From contig CM121341.1 in assembly GCA_051530055.1 (NCBI GenBank), positions 434,001 to 498,000 on the forward strand: a stretch of DNA of 64,000 nt. The letters are read 5' to 3'. Below, in pieces: positions 47,540-60,800 of the stretch. This DNA is from Neoechinorhynchus agilis (taxonomy: Eukaryota > Acanthocephala). A model generated the notes under the pieces. The model was not told the DNA's origin and ran no database searches. It saw nothing but the letters and a program-made list of their open reading frames with translations. Made by a program: the position numbers and the translations under genes. Each line of letters begins with the position of its first letter. The first letter of the stretch is position 1.

Positions 47540-49540
47540 TTAAAAATATAATCTTAACGAGTGTCTATCGCTCCTTAAGTTAATGGAACAGGAAGGACTG
47601 CGAATGGCGTCCCAGAGAAGGCATTTTCCTTCTCGCCACGGGTATACTGTGACACCGTCCGGTCTACAATCATCGAGTCGGCAAAGGTTGCTCGGCTCTA
47701 GGACGTTGGGCGCATTCCCAGTATTCAGGACACGACTAAGATTTGTGTTCACTTCGGCGTGTCGTGAGTACTGTCCGCCTGATTGCCGACAGACGAGATC
47801 ATGGCGTCCCGATGGTTCCACGGTCGCTCCGCAACGGCAGCGATGGGATGTGCACATCGGTACCACAAGTCTCAGAGACACCGCGATCCTTACTGTCTCA
47901 TCGGAGAGAAGGGTACCCGATTCTTTTGTAGAGACTGCCACCAATCGAGTTCGGTTCACTAGGTCACGTAAATCTGAAATTAAAGAGTTATGAATTCTCA
48001 CTACCAGGGGGGAGTCTCAAACTGATTCTTTGCAAACATTGACGGGGACCTGCTCGCTGCCTGGATCTCCACACCAAAGAATGAGAGCCTCCACGAGATC
48101 TTCATCTAAAGTATAATCATCTCCAAGAAAAGAATGAACTGTTTTGCGGCTTGCTTCATATGATCCCAAATAAGCTGGCAGAGAAATATCTGCTGCTTTT
48201 CGGTTACTCAAACCGCTGGACGACATTGACGTCAGGCCTCGTCTGACAGCTGAGTTTCACCGTCTCGTCTAATTTTGCCAGCTTATGCCTATGTTTGAAA
48301 AATGTGCTGTGCGCAGTTTATCCAGCAATTTTTGAATGAAGAGGGCGTTGTTGATGAGGATCAGAGCTTCGTGTGAAGATAATTCATCAACTCGTTCGCA
48401 CAGCACCAAATGTTGCGGTTTAAGATTTGTAATCTCTGCTTTGACATTGAACCAAAAATACAGTTTCCTAGAAGACTCAACCGGTCTAGAGTGATCGATT
48501 CTATCCCCGGTGACAGGTTCTGAAAATCTTTCATGGTAGTTTGCCTGGACGCCTCATTGTCCACGTTCATCGCTGAAATCTCGCATTTCACAGCATTCAA
48601 TTCAATGCCAATTTTCGTCGACTCATTCACGAGTGTCTCCAAATCGTGCAGTACAACAGAGGGGTTACCTCCGACCGTGGCATCATCAGAATTCCAGCCG
48701 CTAAAGCTGGACTGGAGAGAGAGTGCGCGACGGGATTGACTGCGAGTGAGAAAGCTATTGGGCCCAAAGGAACCCATTGTTGAGCTCCTTTTTCTGACCC
48801 CAAAACGTGGTTATTGAAGAACAAGGGAGTTGAAATCCCATAGGCATTAATGAAATAGCGAAATGCTTTTGTCGTGCGATCTCTAACTACTTTGAGCAAA
48901 TCTGCTCGGTAAACTGTGTTGAATGCATTTTTGAAATCACATTTCAAGATCACGCACGGCTTTGAGTTTCCGGTGATAAACGTACGGAGTGAATGCACAA
49001 TCGCCTCTGCGCCACAAGGTGTACAGAAGCCTAACTGGGTACGGCGAAGCAGTATGCCTACTTTTTGCTCGATCCTTTTATTTAAAATTTTTGCTGTTAA
49101 GCGGCGCAGAGTTGTTCCAATTGCAATGGGACGAATCACACCTTCCCTTTTTACGAGGACACACAAAGATGCGTCGAAAGATAGCTCAATTGCTTTCGGA
49201 ATCATATCTTCCCCTGCAAATTGGTCGACTAGGCGTGCCAATGCATCTTCAAGGGACTGGGCAGCGTCACCTACTGAAAAGGAAGCCATATCCTTTAGGT
49301 GTTGGGGCCGCATGCCGCCAAATCCGTGAGCTGATCCGTTAACAAAAGAGGAGATTGCTATCTTCAATTCTGATTTCGATGATAAAACGTAAGCGATCGT
49401 ATCGAAGGAGGACGCTGTCACTCGGATGTTTGGAACGGAGAGATCGTAAAGTTTCTTCGTTATCTTTTTCAAGAGACTGTCCACTGATGATAAAAAACGA
49501 ACCTGCTCCTGTGTTTTTTCGCTCTTTCCTCTGAATCAAT
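47540..49540 (-). mobile_element. LINE family 1, RT domain to 3' end
   Basis: The fullest copy of this LINE family. From 49539 leftward come ETLRSLRSKHPSDS, then PQHLKDM, KREGVIRPIAIGTTLRRL, KILNKRIE, LGFCTPCGAEAIVHSLR, and the motif A segment ILKCDFKNAFNTV with its catalytic aspartate. The motif B region GAQQWVPLGP follows (usually QQGDPLGP), then after a frameshift WNSDDATVGG where YLDD is expected. The C-terminal CRCGATVEPSGRHDLVC and CRLDDCRPDGVTVYPW follow near 47600-47900. Altered catalytic residues and shifts show that it is inactive. Confidence 0.88.
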
Positions 49541-50151
49541 TCGCATTTGGAGGATTGAGTGATTACGAAGAAAGAGCGGAGGTAGAGATTTGTGTGCTTT
49601 TGAAAGATTAGAGAGAGGTTTTTTTTCTAAAGGCACGAGTTCGGAGGAGCAGATTGGCGCGATCCTCTTGTGAAATGTAACGCCTTTTTTTAAGGTAGAA
49701 CGAAATAATGCTGTCCTTTCCTCAGAGGGGGATTACAGTTCTGATTAACGTCTTTTGCAATAGGATTGATTTATTAATGCAACGATTTTGCATTTAAGTA
49801 CTAGTACGCGTTCCATTTCGGCATAAAATTTTATAGACTGCGATGGGTTTGCGTCTCCAACAATAAAAATTTTTGCGTTTTTCTTAGGGTGAAAGCTGAA
49901 GTAACAGATAATACCGGTGAACTTGTATTTACTTTTTTAAAATGACGCTTAAAGTTCATTATACTCAGCTCTTTGCATGGTAGACGGATAACTTCTTTGA
50001 ATATCGTCATTCTCGACTGACAAAATTGCTTTCTTAAATGTTATTTTGTTTACCAGGCGCGCTCAGGCAACTAATCGTAGCATGCCAAACGCTCCATGGC
50101 AACATATGAAAAGCGTGCTTAAAGTTCGTGATAGAAACAACTCGTTTGGAT
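49541..50151. other. Region upstream of the INPP5E-like gene
   Basis: About 600 bp; presumably holds its promoter. No motif or repeat is assigned. Confidence 0.4.
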
Positions 50152-52491
50152 ATGGGTAACACGCACCGCAGTCGACAAAGTGAGTCTCATTTAAGGTGAT
50201 CTTCGCTTTTCTGGATTTTTTCCATATTATTAGGAGTTCAAAAACATTGTGTCGAAGTGTCTGAATTCAATTATGGAAACGGTATACTTAAGATCCGCAT
50301 AATATCCTGGAATATTGCCGAGAATCCTGAAGCGTTACATGATTCGGGATATTGCCAACTGTTTTTAAATCAAGACGTTATCCCTGATATTTACTTCATT
50401 GCTTTCCAGGAACGACGATCTTGCCGGTAAGAGAATTGAATAGTAGCGGAAACTATTAGTTCGAATTAGGAAGTTTTATGGAGAAAACTCTTTCTTTGTT
50501 GTCATCCTGAAAAAATCCAATAAGAGAATATCAAACGATTTTTTAATTTCCCTATTACTCTCGAGTGGAAGATAGCAATTTGAAAAGTAGTTAGTAAACG
50601 TAGTAATCTTGAAAACAGAGCAATTTCGAAGGAAACGCTTATCCAGGGTATTTGTTCAACTATTGCAAAGAAAGTGAAATGACAGGTTTGGCAACAGTAA
50701 TGCAAATCGGGCTCAGGGGATTTGTGTCGTCTTTCCTTTAAAGCATTACGACCCGATCTCCCTACAATATCTTGGAGATTCTCCTGCTAAGTGCATTCAA
50801 CGTCTGTCGCAATTTTAAATCACTTCTGGCAATATACCTTAGCCCTTTGTTGATATACGAATTTTACACATACTTAAAAGCTGTTTTCTGAAGCGAGTTT
50901 TACTTATTAGTCGAACTCAGACAAGTTTTACTTCTGAAGCCACTCATCGTTTAAGTTTTTAAAATGTGATTAAGAACGTCTAAAACAATCTTTATATAGA
51001 AAGCACGGAATTGAACCTAAAGTCAAGACTGCATCTTTATTAAATTGCAGGTATTGCTTGTGAGCAAACCATAAATATTAATCCAACTCATCTCCTGTTT
51101 TGTATTTTGAGTTGCTTTCTGGCGGAAAAATTAAAATAAATTTATTTTAAAATACGATATTTCGGTACAATCTTGTACGCGTTTATCAAGGTTATTTGAA
51201 AGTAGCACAAGTTAGTGCAGAAATATCGGATTTTAAAATAAATTCATTTTTATTTCTCCTCCCAGAAAACAACCAATATGAACAATTCAATCTTCAAATA
51301 CTTTGAATTCGATTTTAAAAAGAATTGCCTCAGATGAACATTATCATATTGCGGATTTTTAACGCTTCAACTATCCCAATTTGCATTCGCAAACGGCTGA
51401 ATACTCATGGGCCGTGTCTCGCAGTGTCCTAAGTGTATAGAAATGGGATATTTAAGAAAATAGCGGCTTTAAACATCAAACAAATACGATGTTGTCATGA
51501 ACAATTCGATTTTTATTATAATTTTTCATACTCTAGGAAAGAAATAACGAAAAGTATTGCTGTGCTTCTTTCTTCAGCTCATGTTCATCTACGTACCGAT
51601 CACCGTGGATCGTTAACAACCTGCATTTTCGTCAAAGCTGAAATTTATCAGACGTGTTCAGGTGCGAAGAGAATTTATAAATTCAACACATTATTATTGC
51701 CTCTCATTTCAGAGTCTGCTTATTTCAAATACGATTTAAGACAATTCACACATCGTCGTACAAAGTCATGTCTTGGAATTACTCTCACTTTTGGCCTTGG
51801 ATTCAAGTTGACATTTATAAATTGCCATTTCCAAGGTCTGTATAAAAAATCCTTGACTTTAAAGACTGCCGAAAATTCAGCCGGTTCAAAAACACTCAAA
51901 TCAACTCTGAGACGGCAACGGAACATGACGAATGCCACTAAGGCACTGCTGCGTAGAATACGCGGTAGTCAGGTTGTCTTTTGGTGTGGTGATCTCAATT
52001 CAAGAGTGAAGCTACGACCAAGAGAAATCAAAACTTTTTTAAACGATAAAGACATTCGATTATCTGCCATCGCGGAGCACGATGAGCTGTTAAATTGCAT
52101 AAATGCAGGTTTGTTGAATTTAGTTTACACATACACAAATTTATTTTCTGCGGAAAAGTAGGGATGCTTAGAAATATAAGACTGATGGAAGGCTACATCG
52201 ATTTTTATCCGACATTTAAGTACAAGTACATCGATGGAGAGATCAGTGACGGCTCAGAACCGGAGGACAACGAACTGAATCGATGGCTTACCTGGAAACG
52301 AACTCCGTCGTACACCGTAAGTACTAAAAGGTTACGATAGATTAACGACATTTTTTTAGGACCGAATATTGTACAAATCGAAGTATCGCGGCCATATTGA
52401 GTGTCTTGAATACTGCTGCGCCCACCAAACGCGCTTCTCGGATCACAAACCAGTTCATGGACTATTTCATGTGCTCGTAAACCAATTGTAG
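50152..52491 (+). CDS. Inositol polyphosphate 5-phosphatase, INPP5E-like
   Basis: Removes the 5-phosphate from phosphoinositides; INPP5E acts in cilia and signalling in animals. Exons in phase: 50152-50179, 50234-50426, 51537-51661, 51713-52108, 52162-52316 and 52360-52491 (342 residues, essentially only the catalytic domain). Motifs in order are IRIISWNIAENP, PDIYFIAFQE with the metal-binding glutamate, LTTCIFVKAEI, GITLTFGLGFKLTFINCHF, VVFWCGDLNSRV (GDLN with catalytic Asp and Asn), IRLMEGYIDFYPTFKYK, KRTPSYTDRILYKSK and FSDHKPVHGLF. The TPSYTDR and SDHKPV motifs and the spacing favour INPP5E over OCRL or synaptojanin types. The long N-terminal region and the C-terminal lipidation motif of vertebrate INPP5E are absent. 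The N terminus MGNT might be a myristoylation site, which is speculative. The second intron (1110 nt) contains a foldback element. Confidence 0.93.
51121..51283. mobile_element. Foldback MITE-like element in the INPP5E-like intron
   Basis: About 160 bp with partly degenerate inverted arms (AAAATTAAAATAAATTTATTTT on the left, in shorter matching pieces on the right; GATATTTC pairs with GAAATATC). The interior has CAATCTTGTACGCGTTTATCA and the right end AACAACCAATATGAACAATT, both shared with the element in the BUD23 intron. Confidence 0.7.
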
Positions 52492-53645
52492 TTGAATGAA
52501 CCGGCACGATTCTTTATTTTATGAAGTGAAAGTTTTAGAACAAAACGATTCATAACTTTCATCCATTTTTGCGTTTGAGTTTTTGCGGAAAAACTCGAGC
52601 TGTCCAGATTGAAATCGTGAAGATTGCAGATTTACGATATCAAAAATTTAACACAATTTGTGAGTTCTATTGAAAAGTTCACATAAATGCGATTCCATCT
52701 CGAGAGCAATGCACACTTTCCCGGGATAAATTAAGAAAATTGAAGTAATTGTCAATATAACATAGAAAGTTTGCGGTCTTCATAATGTACATAGAGCATC
52801 GTGGCACATTCCCGTCAAATAAGGCGGAAAAGTCACTCTGACCTACCTCTACCTTTTATACCTGAAAAAGTCCGGCGAGATGTACGAAATATTGAGATCA
52901 ATAAAACAGTCTCTATTTTCATTAAAAACCAAAAGCACATAAATAAATGATCAGCATCTTTACAACATGTAGATTACAGTGTCTTTAAGGTCACCAACAA
53001 ACGCACGCAGCTAGCTTTGATGCCGTGGGAAATATTGATTTGCCAGCAAATTTCGATGTTGTAGAATGAAATTGATCATTAATTCCTTTTCACAGACATT
53101 TTACGTATTATCTATCCACTAAAAACGAAACTGCATTTCCAATGCTCACATTGCGTACTTTAAAAATATTTGCATAGTCGTCATGTTATCGCGGAGGTTA
53201 TTTTCTTTCTTCAATTAAAAGAAAATCATTTTATTTCAACAAAAATTCTTTAAGTACATAGCTCATTTAATTTCATCATTTTTAATTGAAACAGCGATCT
53301 GCGTTATTTTTCAGTGGGAATACAATCTAGGTTTTATACTAAAAATGAGATTCTCCACATGTGCTTTTAATAAATAGCAAAAAGTTTTAATTAGCACTCG
53401 TTAATTTTCATATTAAACTGAAATTAACTCGAATTTATGTACGAAATGATATGGCGTTTTTTGACCAAACATTCTCATTTCTTATTTTAAACATTAACTA
53501 TAAAATGTTCAAGCTTCTCTGCGTGATTCAATGTAAAAAAAGTGCCCAGAAGGACAAAATGCATTTGTGACGGATTGTCGTTGGCAGGCTCCGACGGATT
53601 CATTAGCAAGTCTCGAAAAATCAGCGGTGATACAATGGTCATTAT
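52492..53645. other. Intergenic region without a recognised gene
   Basis: About 1.15 kb between the convergent 3' ends of the INPP5E-like gene and NSUN2. It is AT-rich, and no frame longer than 60 codons or repeat is recognised. Confidence 0.5.
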
Positions 53646-56339
53646 TTATTGATTTGTATAAGCATTCTCAATCAATTTGAGATTTTTCATTATAAACTCA
53701 ACTTGAATTGGATCATCGATCATTATTGACAATATTGACCACCGATATGAATGTGAAATAAATGTCCGGACGCTAATGTTCGACGAGTTATTATCGTCTT
53801 TTCTTTTCCTTCCAATTTTCCCAATGACATAATGGGGTTTGATGCTAAACAACCAAAGAAATCACTTGACGAAAATATGAAAATACTTACAAATTATGTT
53901 GATTGTATTTGAAGATAACTGTATCACCCGAATCTAAGTATTAGAAATGTTTTCTATTCACAATTTATTATTTATAAAATATTATACCGAATGATCGTAA
54001 ACGTTCTGTGAGGCATTGCGTGTCCTTATCAGCAGTACCAATGGTAACCAGTGGTTCTTTTATCAAAGCAATAAAAGTTTCTGCAGATGGAACATCAACA
54101 AGACATTTTTGCGTATCAACAAATTCTAGGGCTATTTCAATCGCCTTCGAATTTTTTAAGAGAAATGAAATTCTAAGCACACAAAGAATATCTCACTTCG
54201 CCGCTCAATCTGTATAGGTTTTCAGATTCGCAGCCAAAATTACATAGCGTCATAAATCTAATACCGGCTCCAACAAGCTTCAATCGATCAGCAATATTTA
54301 GCTGCAGTAATGGATGCAACGACTCATGAATAAAGTATATATTTTTTCGAGTATCTGAACCATTATCACGACTCGAAAGTAAATTATATGGAAAAGCGAT
54401 CTTCTCTGGTATTAATTTTTCCAGTGATAACCTTATAAGCGTTTTACGGTACAGAGACAAGGTCTTTTTAATTAAAGACAGCTTACTTTATCTTCCTATA
54501 CAGTTGTTCGTTATTTTTTATAAATACATATGGACATTCTAGTTGCATCTTCTCTTGCCTCTCTTGTGTTCTGATTAGCTCACTGATAATTAATACAGCA
54601 AATCACACAATTTTGTTACTTACAGTTCACGAACACGATCAGGACGTGTTCGTCTCAACTTCCTTAAGACGCAAACAAAAAAACCGCCTGTATTTTGGAT
54701 ATGAGGAAATATGCGAATACATCGGTCTAAATGAAGTTCGTCCACGTTTTCTGGAGGAAATAGCTGCGATAACGTAATGCATCGATTTTTGTCGACGTTA
54801 CAGCTGATTTCATCATGGCAGCTATATATGGATTTTCGATCTTTAGTATCCATAAGAACCCATTTAGTCAACCCGGGTGCCCATTTTAAACCGTTGAGCA
54901 CACCAGAATCAATTTCTTCAATTGAGAGTTGCTCAGGAAACATATTAAGCAATCGCGCTATAACAGCTTCGTTTTCCACTGGATTCAGCGAACATGTGGA
55001 ATAGACCATAGTTCCGCCATCATTGTTGAGCAATTCAACAGCTCGCATGGCTATTTTTAGTTGTATACTTTACACATAGACGAAATTTCAATATAAAATT
55101 GTAACTTCATGTTTAGAAAACCTGTGTAGATTATATGCGATATTAGGCTTCCAGTGTAGGAATATATTGTTTTTCCTCGAGGTTCCATCTCCACTAAATA
55201 AAAAATAGCAATCGACGACAAAAGCATACAAACCTGCATGGAACATCACAGAGAATCTTATCAAACATGAGATTGCAATACTCTTTCTCTTTTAGACACT
55301 CTTTACTTTTATATCGCCAGTTAGGTAACATTGCTGCATCGTGATTAACGACGGCAACTTTGGAGCAATTGAACCGCTTTAACTGATGCCATAAAGTGTA
55401 ACAACGATGAATACTTCTATCATTCGCAATGACAAATCCACTCCCAGGACCTGTTTGAGTTAAAACGACTTCAACTTGTTTATAACCCCGAAATTGCCTT
55501 AATTCCCAATATATCCCTTTTAAGACAATATAACATCCATTTAAATGGCTTGCAATACGATCAATTCGCAATTCTCTCTTTCGGAAGAAGAAAGACTATG
55601 TAATCGATGAAATTGGTGCGGCGACCTATCGACATGATTTTAACCGCTAGTCTATTTTAAAGCACGATTTTTGCCATTTACTCATTTTGGCTACCGGAAC
55701 CAGAAAAATGAGGCCGATTTTTATCATAAGCTTTTGATTGGCCTAGAAGCTACAATCACTTACTCGTTGCGAAATTCTCCAATATTTGTGAGGTTTTCGA
55801 CCCGGGAGCCGCGCACATATCCAAAACCTATTGAAAACGCAAAATGCAAATGAACAAGCGTCGATGATACCTTATCATTCGGTTGTACATTTAAAAGTAT
55901 TGGAGGAATCATACTGACCAGTTCCTGTCTTGTCAGATTACCCTGAATGCTTTTATGATTTGGCGTTCCTTAAAGGGTTCTCACCAAATACATTTGATTT
56001 ACGAAGAAATTCTTCAGAGCGTCATATTCTTGCAAATGGCGCAGCTCTTTTCGGCTTAGACTGATTTGAAAAACCCCGGATTCGCACCTAAAATACGACA
56101 AAGTACTTTTATTGGAGAGGGGTATTTACGTACCATGAGATCGGCATTGGAACCAATTCTGGCTGATTTAACTGCCTCAACCGCTCATTGATATTGTTCA
56201 CGTGTTCAAAGAACGATTGTTCAACCTTAGTGGGACAAGATGATTTCGATTGATTTATGCGGAACGTAACAGGCAATGGCTCATCCATCGTGTTCAGCAT
56301 CCTGTTGAATTCATCTTCTTTCATAAATGGAAATTGGGC
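53646..56339 (-). CDS. NSUN2: tRNA (cytosine-5-)-methyltransferase NSUN2
   Basis: Methylates cytosine C5 in tRNA and other RNAs, using SAM. Exons in phase: 56339-56134, 56087-55985, 55942-55871, 55827-55764, 55450-55234, 55193-55122 and 55067 to about 54625, with further exons to 53646. Motifs in order are MDEPLPVTFRIN, RQELVSMIPPILLNV, VLDMCAAPGSKTSQILE (SAM motif I), GFVIAND, VVNHDA, FDKILCDVPCSGDGTSRKN (catalytic-type CDVPCSGDG), MVYSTCSLNPVENEAVI (second cysteine), LKWAPGL, CIRIFPHIQNTGGFFV and the family-specific ECPYVFI, RKNIYFIHESL and GDTVIFKYNQ. Introns are 40-54 nt apart from one of 313 nt. The first coding exon upstream of 56339 was not found. Near 54170-54200 the frame changes without a phase-consistent intron, so a frameshift or assembly error is possible there. 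Confidence 0.95.
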
Positions 56340-56645
56340 CTAATGGAACTTGGGAACGTGTAAAATGTCCAGAATATTTCAACCGACCTTATAATAAATA
56401 CAAAAAGTCTCACGAGCGTCTTGTCGCCCGGACGAGGAACGCCCCTTCCGAGAATGCACCATCTTCAGAAGTTTGAAAAATGACACCAGCGGGAATTTTA
56501 AAGCTTCAAAAAACCACTTAAATCGCATACTTTTTCAAAAGCAGCATCATTGGGAAAAATCGGGATTTCTGCAAACGTTCGGTTGAATAAACACTCAATA
56601 ACGAAAGAACCACACAGAAAACTGAGTAGCGAAAAGGTTGAAGAA
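56340..56645. other. Upstream flank of NSUN2
   Basis: About 300 bp. A first NSUN2 exon may be here, but no ATG-started coding stretch could be joined convincingly. Confidence 0.35.
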
Positions 56646-59480
56646 CTAATCAATAACGGTCGTACTGCCGTTTTGTAATCCTTTCGGACAAATCCATTTA
56701 CTCATTTTTGCGTAGGACGAATTGGGCGATTTTGCCCAATCACAATGGAGACTGTCTAAAGCACAGGCGTTGTTCGGGCGGCCTCGGATAGAAAACGAGG
56801 TTTGAAATATCCCAAGAGTTCTGGATGGTCTTTGTAGCTTTAATATTTTCGATCCGAGAATATCGACTTTTTTGAATGTACAGAGGTCAAACTGATTCAA
56901 AAACTGAGAGGTAAATTCGCGGACTTTCGACTTCAGAATGAATTTCGCCTTTCGTTTGATGTAAAAAAAAGTCAAAAGAGACGACAGAGTCGAAATGACA
57001 GAGATTTAGCTGGGCCCAGTTAAAGGAAGGCAAATTCTGCAGTTGCTAGACGATGAACTGTGTAGCTAAGCACAAAGCGGCGATCCTTGGGTAACATCTT
57101 TGCTTGGGTAGAAGAGCCAAAATAAAAGTTCTTGGATGATATTTGTCGTTCAATTAAAGAATCTTAAAATATTCACGATAAAGTCAGGTTAGACGTTATC
57201 AAATACTTTCTTAATGTCAGAAGTAATTAGAATATTCATAGCCCCGGGGTTAATTGTAAAATTATGGATGATCTCCCCTATGGCAGTATTTATGATGAAA
57301 CCATGGCAGCGTCCAGTGCAAGGCGTACTGACCAGGGAATCTGAATAGATATGGACCTCAAATGATCGACCGAGGAGACGACTTCACGTTTGTTTTTGAC
57401 CAGAAAGATACGCTTTGCTATATTTATTTCTGCCCATCCTTCAGAGGAAAATCATGCGTTGAGAAATATATAAGATATTGAACATATTGAGACCGTTAGC
57501 AGCTTTGAAAGACATCAAATCGAATTGTCTATGCATTATCGGAACAATAGATACCGTAGTTGGGGAATTACTACATCCGTCAGAATGATGTGCAAAAAGA
57601 GTGAATGGAGAGCGCTGTTTAGACCTGAATTTTTAATCCAGGTTCCAGCGTTCACCACTTAGAAGATGAATGTCGCCCCCGACGGCACGGCCAATATAGG
57701 GAAGCCCAAAAATTCGTTAGTTCGGTATTAATTTGGGAACGTGCTGAGCTGAAATCCAGACATGTTTGGAAGGCTGCGATTTACAGTGGTTAGAAAGCCA
57801 ATCGATCTACAAGAAATCCGGTAATTTCTCTCCAATTAAAGCGAATCTGTGATTAAAAAACCTGAATGTTGACGTAGAACAATTTGAAACGTCCGTTGGG
57901 CAGGATATTCTTACTGAAATCTCAGACTATCAAGTCATGGTCTGACAACCTGAAAAAGGTGGTCGTTTGATAAACTTTCGAAAACAAAAGTCCAAGTACG
58001 TAGGCCGTGAAGGTGGATTGAGGTGGTAAGAGAACCTCATGCAAAGTTATGGAGCGAACAATACGGGGAAGAGGTCAATAAAATCATCAAAGAGCATATC
58101 TGCTCCGAATTGTAAAAGATTACTAAAGAAATAGACTCGATTTCCGCTAAATGAATTTTTCCATGTCGAATGAAGATTTTTCCAACTAAAAGCTTCTTGC
58201 CTTCGACAAGGATTGAGAAAATAGCGCAGGGAATTCTTCACAGGCGTATTCCTAGAATCTAGTTTGTAAGAGAGTGTCCTTGAAGATCGAGAGGAGACCT
58301 TGTAAGCGATCGATAAGGAGCTGAGTAACAAAAACGGCGTATTCGCCAGGAACACTGAGATTTGGTCTCTTCGGTTAGCACAATGTGGCTTCTCAAAATA
58401 TCACCCCGAAGCTTCGGAACTCGTATTCGCCCACCTGCATTACACTGCAGCAGTCTCAGGCTGTTCGTTTTACAGCTCTGCATCGAATTAGGCTATGAAC
58501 CCCGTTCGGAACAATCCTTCGTCTGTTCGGCAATGCCTCTTTTTTAGGTCTGTGAGCCGACTGCTGTGAGTGAATAGACTCGACTCATACTGCAATTAAC
58601 AACTGACATCAACACGTCGAAGTGTTTTGACAACCTGTTTTCCGAGAGCGATGTGCTTATTCTCAAATCCACCGTTTTCATGATGTTTTCAGCGAATTCA
58701 TTCATCTTTGAGTCTAGGAGATCCACACATTCGGTTCGATCGATATTCAAGATTACCTTCGACGTTCATTCGTGCCGAATAACCGTTGTTGCAGTCAACT
58801 GTTCCTTCTGTGCTCAAATAGCATATTTCTTGAATTCCGCACAGGATTTAGAAAATACGAAATGACCAACCTATCCACAATTACCGCATGATTTTGATGA
58901 TTCTGGGCACTTTTCGCCGCAATGATTTTAACCGCAATAAGGGCAAACAATAAGTTTGGCCGATTGGAGCAACGAAGAGGATAACTGTAGTCGTCTTGGC
59001 GTGAAATCTCGTTCGAGTAAAATCTAATCGCCATTCCTTGGAAATATCCGCTTCTATCCGTAAGTGCATTGCGGATATCTACACATGCCTTTACTACCGC
59101 CCGTGGAATCGATTCCCCGGTTCATTTTTACTTTAGGAAAAACAGTATTTTGCAGTTCAGCCTTTCTTCGAACTCCTTCCGATAAACGTCATAAATATCC
59201 GGCATCAGACCAGAAACTAAGAATGTAGATTCGTGAACACCGTTCGACATTTTGATTCGCCAGTTGTATCGTGGCAAGTTCAGGAACTGTTTAGCGTGAT
59301 TGTTGTTCATGAAATATATTTTGAGGCTTCCAGCGAAGTAGGATATTGTTTTTATCTCTACGGTATCGTGTCTTTAATGGATTTTAGCCACGGGGATAGG
59401 AACTTGCGGTGCATCGATTCCCTAGACAACAATGGATTCGATTTTAGCGCGATAACATGAGGCCATATCTTAGATGGTAG
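56646..59480 (-). mobile_element. Decayed two-ORF LINE (gag-like ORF1, EN and RT remnants)
   Basis: Read leftward, remnants occur in the order expected of a two-ORF LINE. A gag-like segment (MSNGVHESTFLVSG, VYRKEFEERLN) lies at 59310-59128. Two zinc-knuckle-like groups follow, CPYCG with CGEKCP and CGNCG with VGHF, near 58860-58970, each with a stop in place of one residue. Then come RISTSLSENRLSKHFD with SRV near 58560-58680 and an endonuclease start, LRLLQCNAGG to VLTEETK, at about 58370-58470. RT traces HGFIINTAIGEI and ILITSDIKKVFDNV (motif A region) follow near 57190-57330. Stops and shifts are everywhere. The segment around 58600 is shared with the family 2 LINE at 42590. Confidence 0.72.
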
Positions 59481-60800
59481 CTCCAGATATTGAACATCGT
59501 TCCGCCCGCATTATATATCATTTTTTGCACGAAGGAGGACAGAGAAGCTTTTTGTGAATTGGGTGGTCATTCGCCACCTTCAGCTGCAACACACGGTTAA
59601 GAAAACATTGGAACTCCGGTCGTCGACAAGGGCAACGATCCGTGCTTTGCTCTCGGACGATTGTTTCTGGATTACACAAAGAGTAAATGGGACGCACAAG
59701 TTCTAAAGATAATGGATGATTAGAACACGTTGATAAATAGAAAGACCAATACTTAGATTCTTATTTTCGGCTACTGTGTTCATGAACTCAACAGTCCCGT
59801 AACAAGATTTCATCGCCACGTCTTTTCGTGCTGGGAAATAATTTAGCTAAATGGTTACACAATAAAGAGTTCTTTAATAATACGTTCAGATATCGAAGGT
59901 ATTTATGACGGTTTTCTTGCATCACTTCTCATTTTTAGCCCACCCGGATGCCTCCGTCGATTAATTTTTTGGGAGCAACAGCAGAATACACCATTAAAGC
60001 GTGAATCCAAAATTACTTATTAAGAAAAGGTCATCGCAACATCACGCTTTGTATTCGAAATATAAACTAAAAGTTAAAGGCTTCTCAAAAAAATTGAATA
60101 TTGATTAAACCAAAATTAGATATGTCCCAGCTGTCGATTTAATTTTTTGTACTGAACTAAACAAGACCGCCGAATACAGCGTACGCTTTTAGCATGCTCC
60201 GTAATTTCACTGATTTCATTTTGGGCTTGTTTTTCAGTTCGAAAACAAAATTTTAGAACGCTCAAAGTTGAATTGGGCATGGGTATATTATTAAGCGACT
60301 CTTCAGAGTTCGTCGAAAAGCCTCAAGGCGATATCGGCGCTAAAACGCAAATGCAATGATCAGCTTCAAAGTTCAGGATATACCAAATACTGCATTTGGA
60401 ACCAATCTTCTTGCCAAACTTGATTTTGTGTTTGTTACTATTCCTTTAATAACCTTTAAATTGAAACATTTCTGAGACATATCGCACCAACCTTTTTCGC
60501 ATTCATAGACTTTACGAAACAAACATTTCTGCATAGCCTGAGAAATGAAGTGGCAGGGAAATTGAACGGCATTAAAGAAATTTCTGCGCAAATAATTTTT
60601 ATTTATAGTAGGATATGGAAAAACCGACTTTTCTCAACAAGACGCAGTCTGACACGAATATTTATTTGCGTATTTCTGAAACAAATCATACTGTCGACAT
60701 TCCTTTGGATAAAATCTTTAATTCAACTCTTGATGTTTTGGTTTTGTTACCCTTAGAAGGTCGAGTAAGGATGGACCATTTCCCTTTCCTTTCACATATT
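59481..60800. other. Region without a recognised gene
   Basis: About 1.3 kb. A 72-codon minus-strand frame (60591-60373) is cysteine-rich (CEKGWCDMSQKC) and a 69-codon plus-strand frame (60615-60824) starts with ATG. Neither is recognised, and they may be exons or retroelement debris. Confidence 0.35.

Noticed and set aside
54173-54200. A 24-nt ultra-short intron in NSUN2
   Set aside because: GT and AG are present, but removal keeps the frame that soon stops and does not join the homologous frames.
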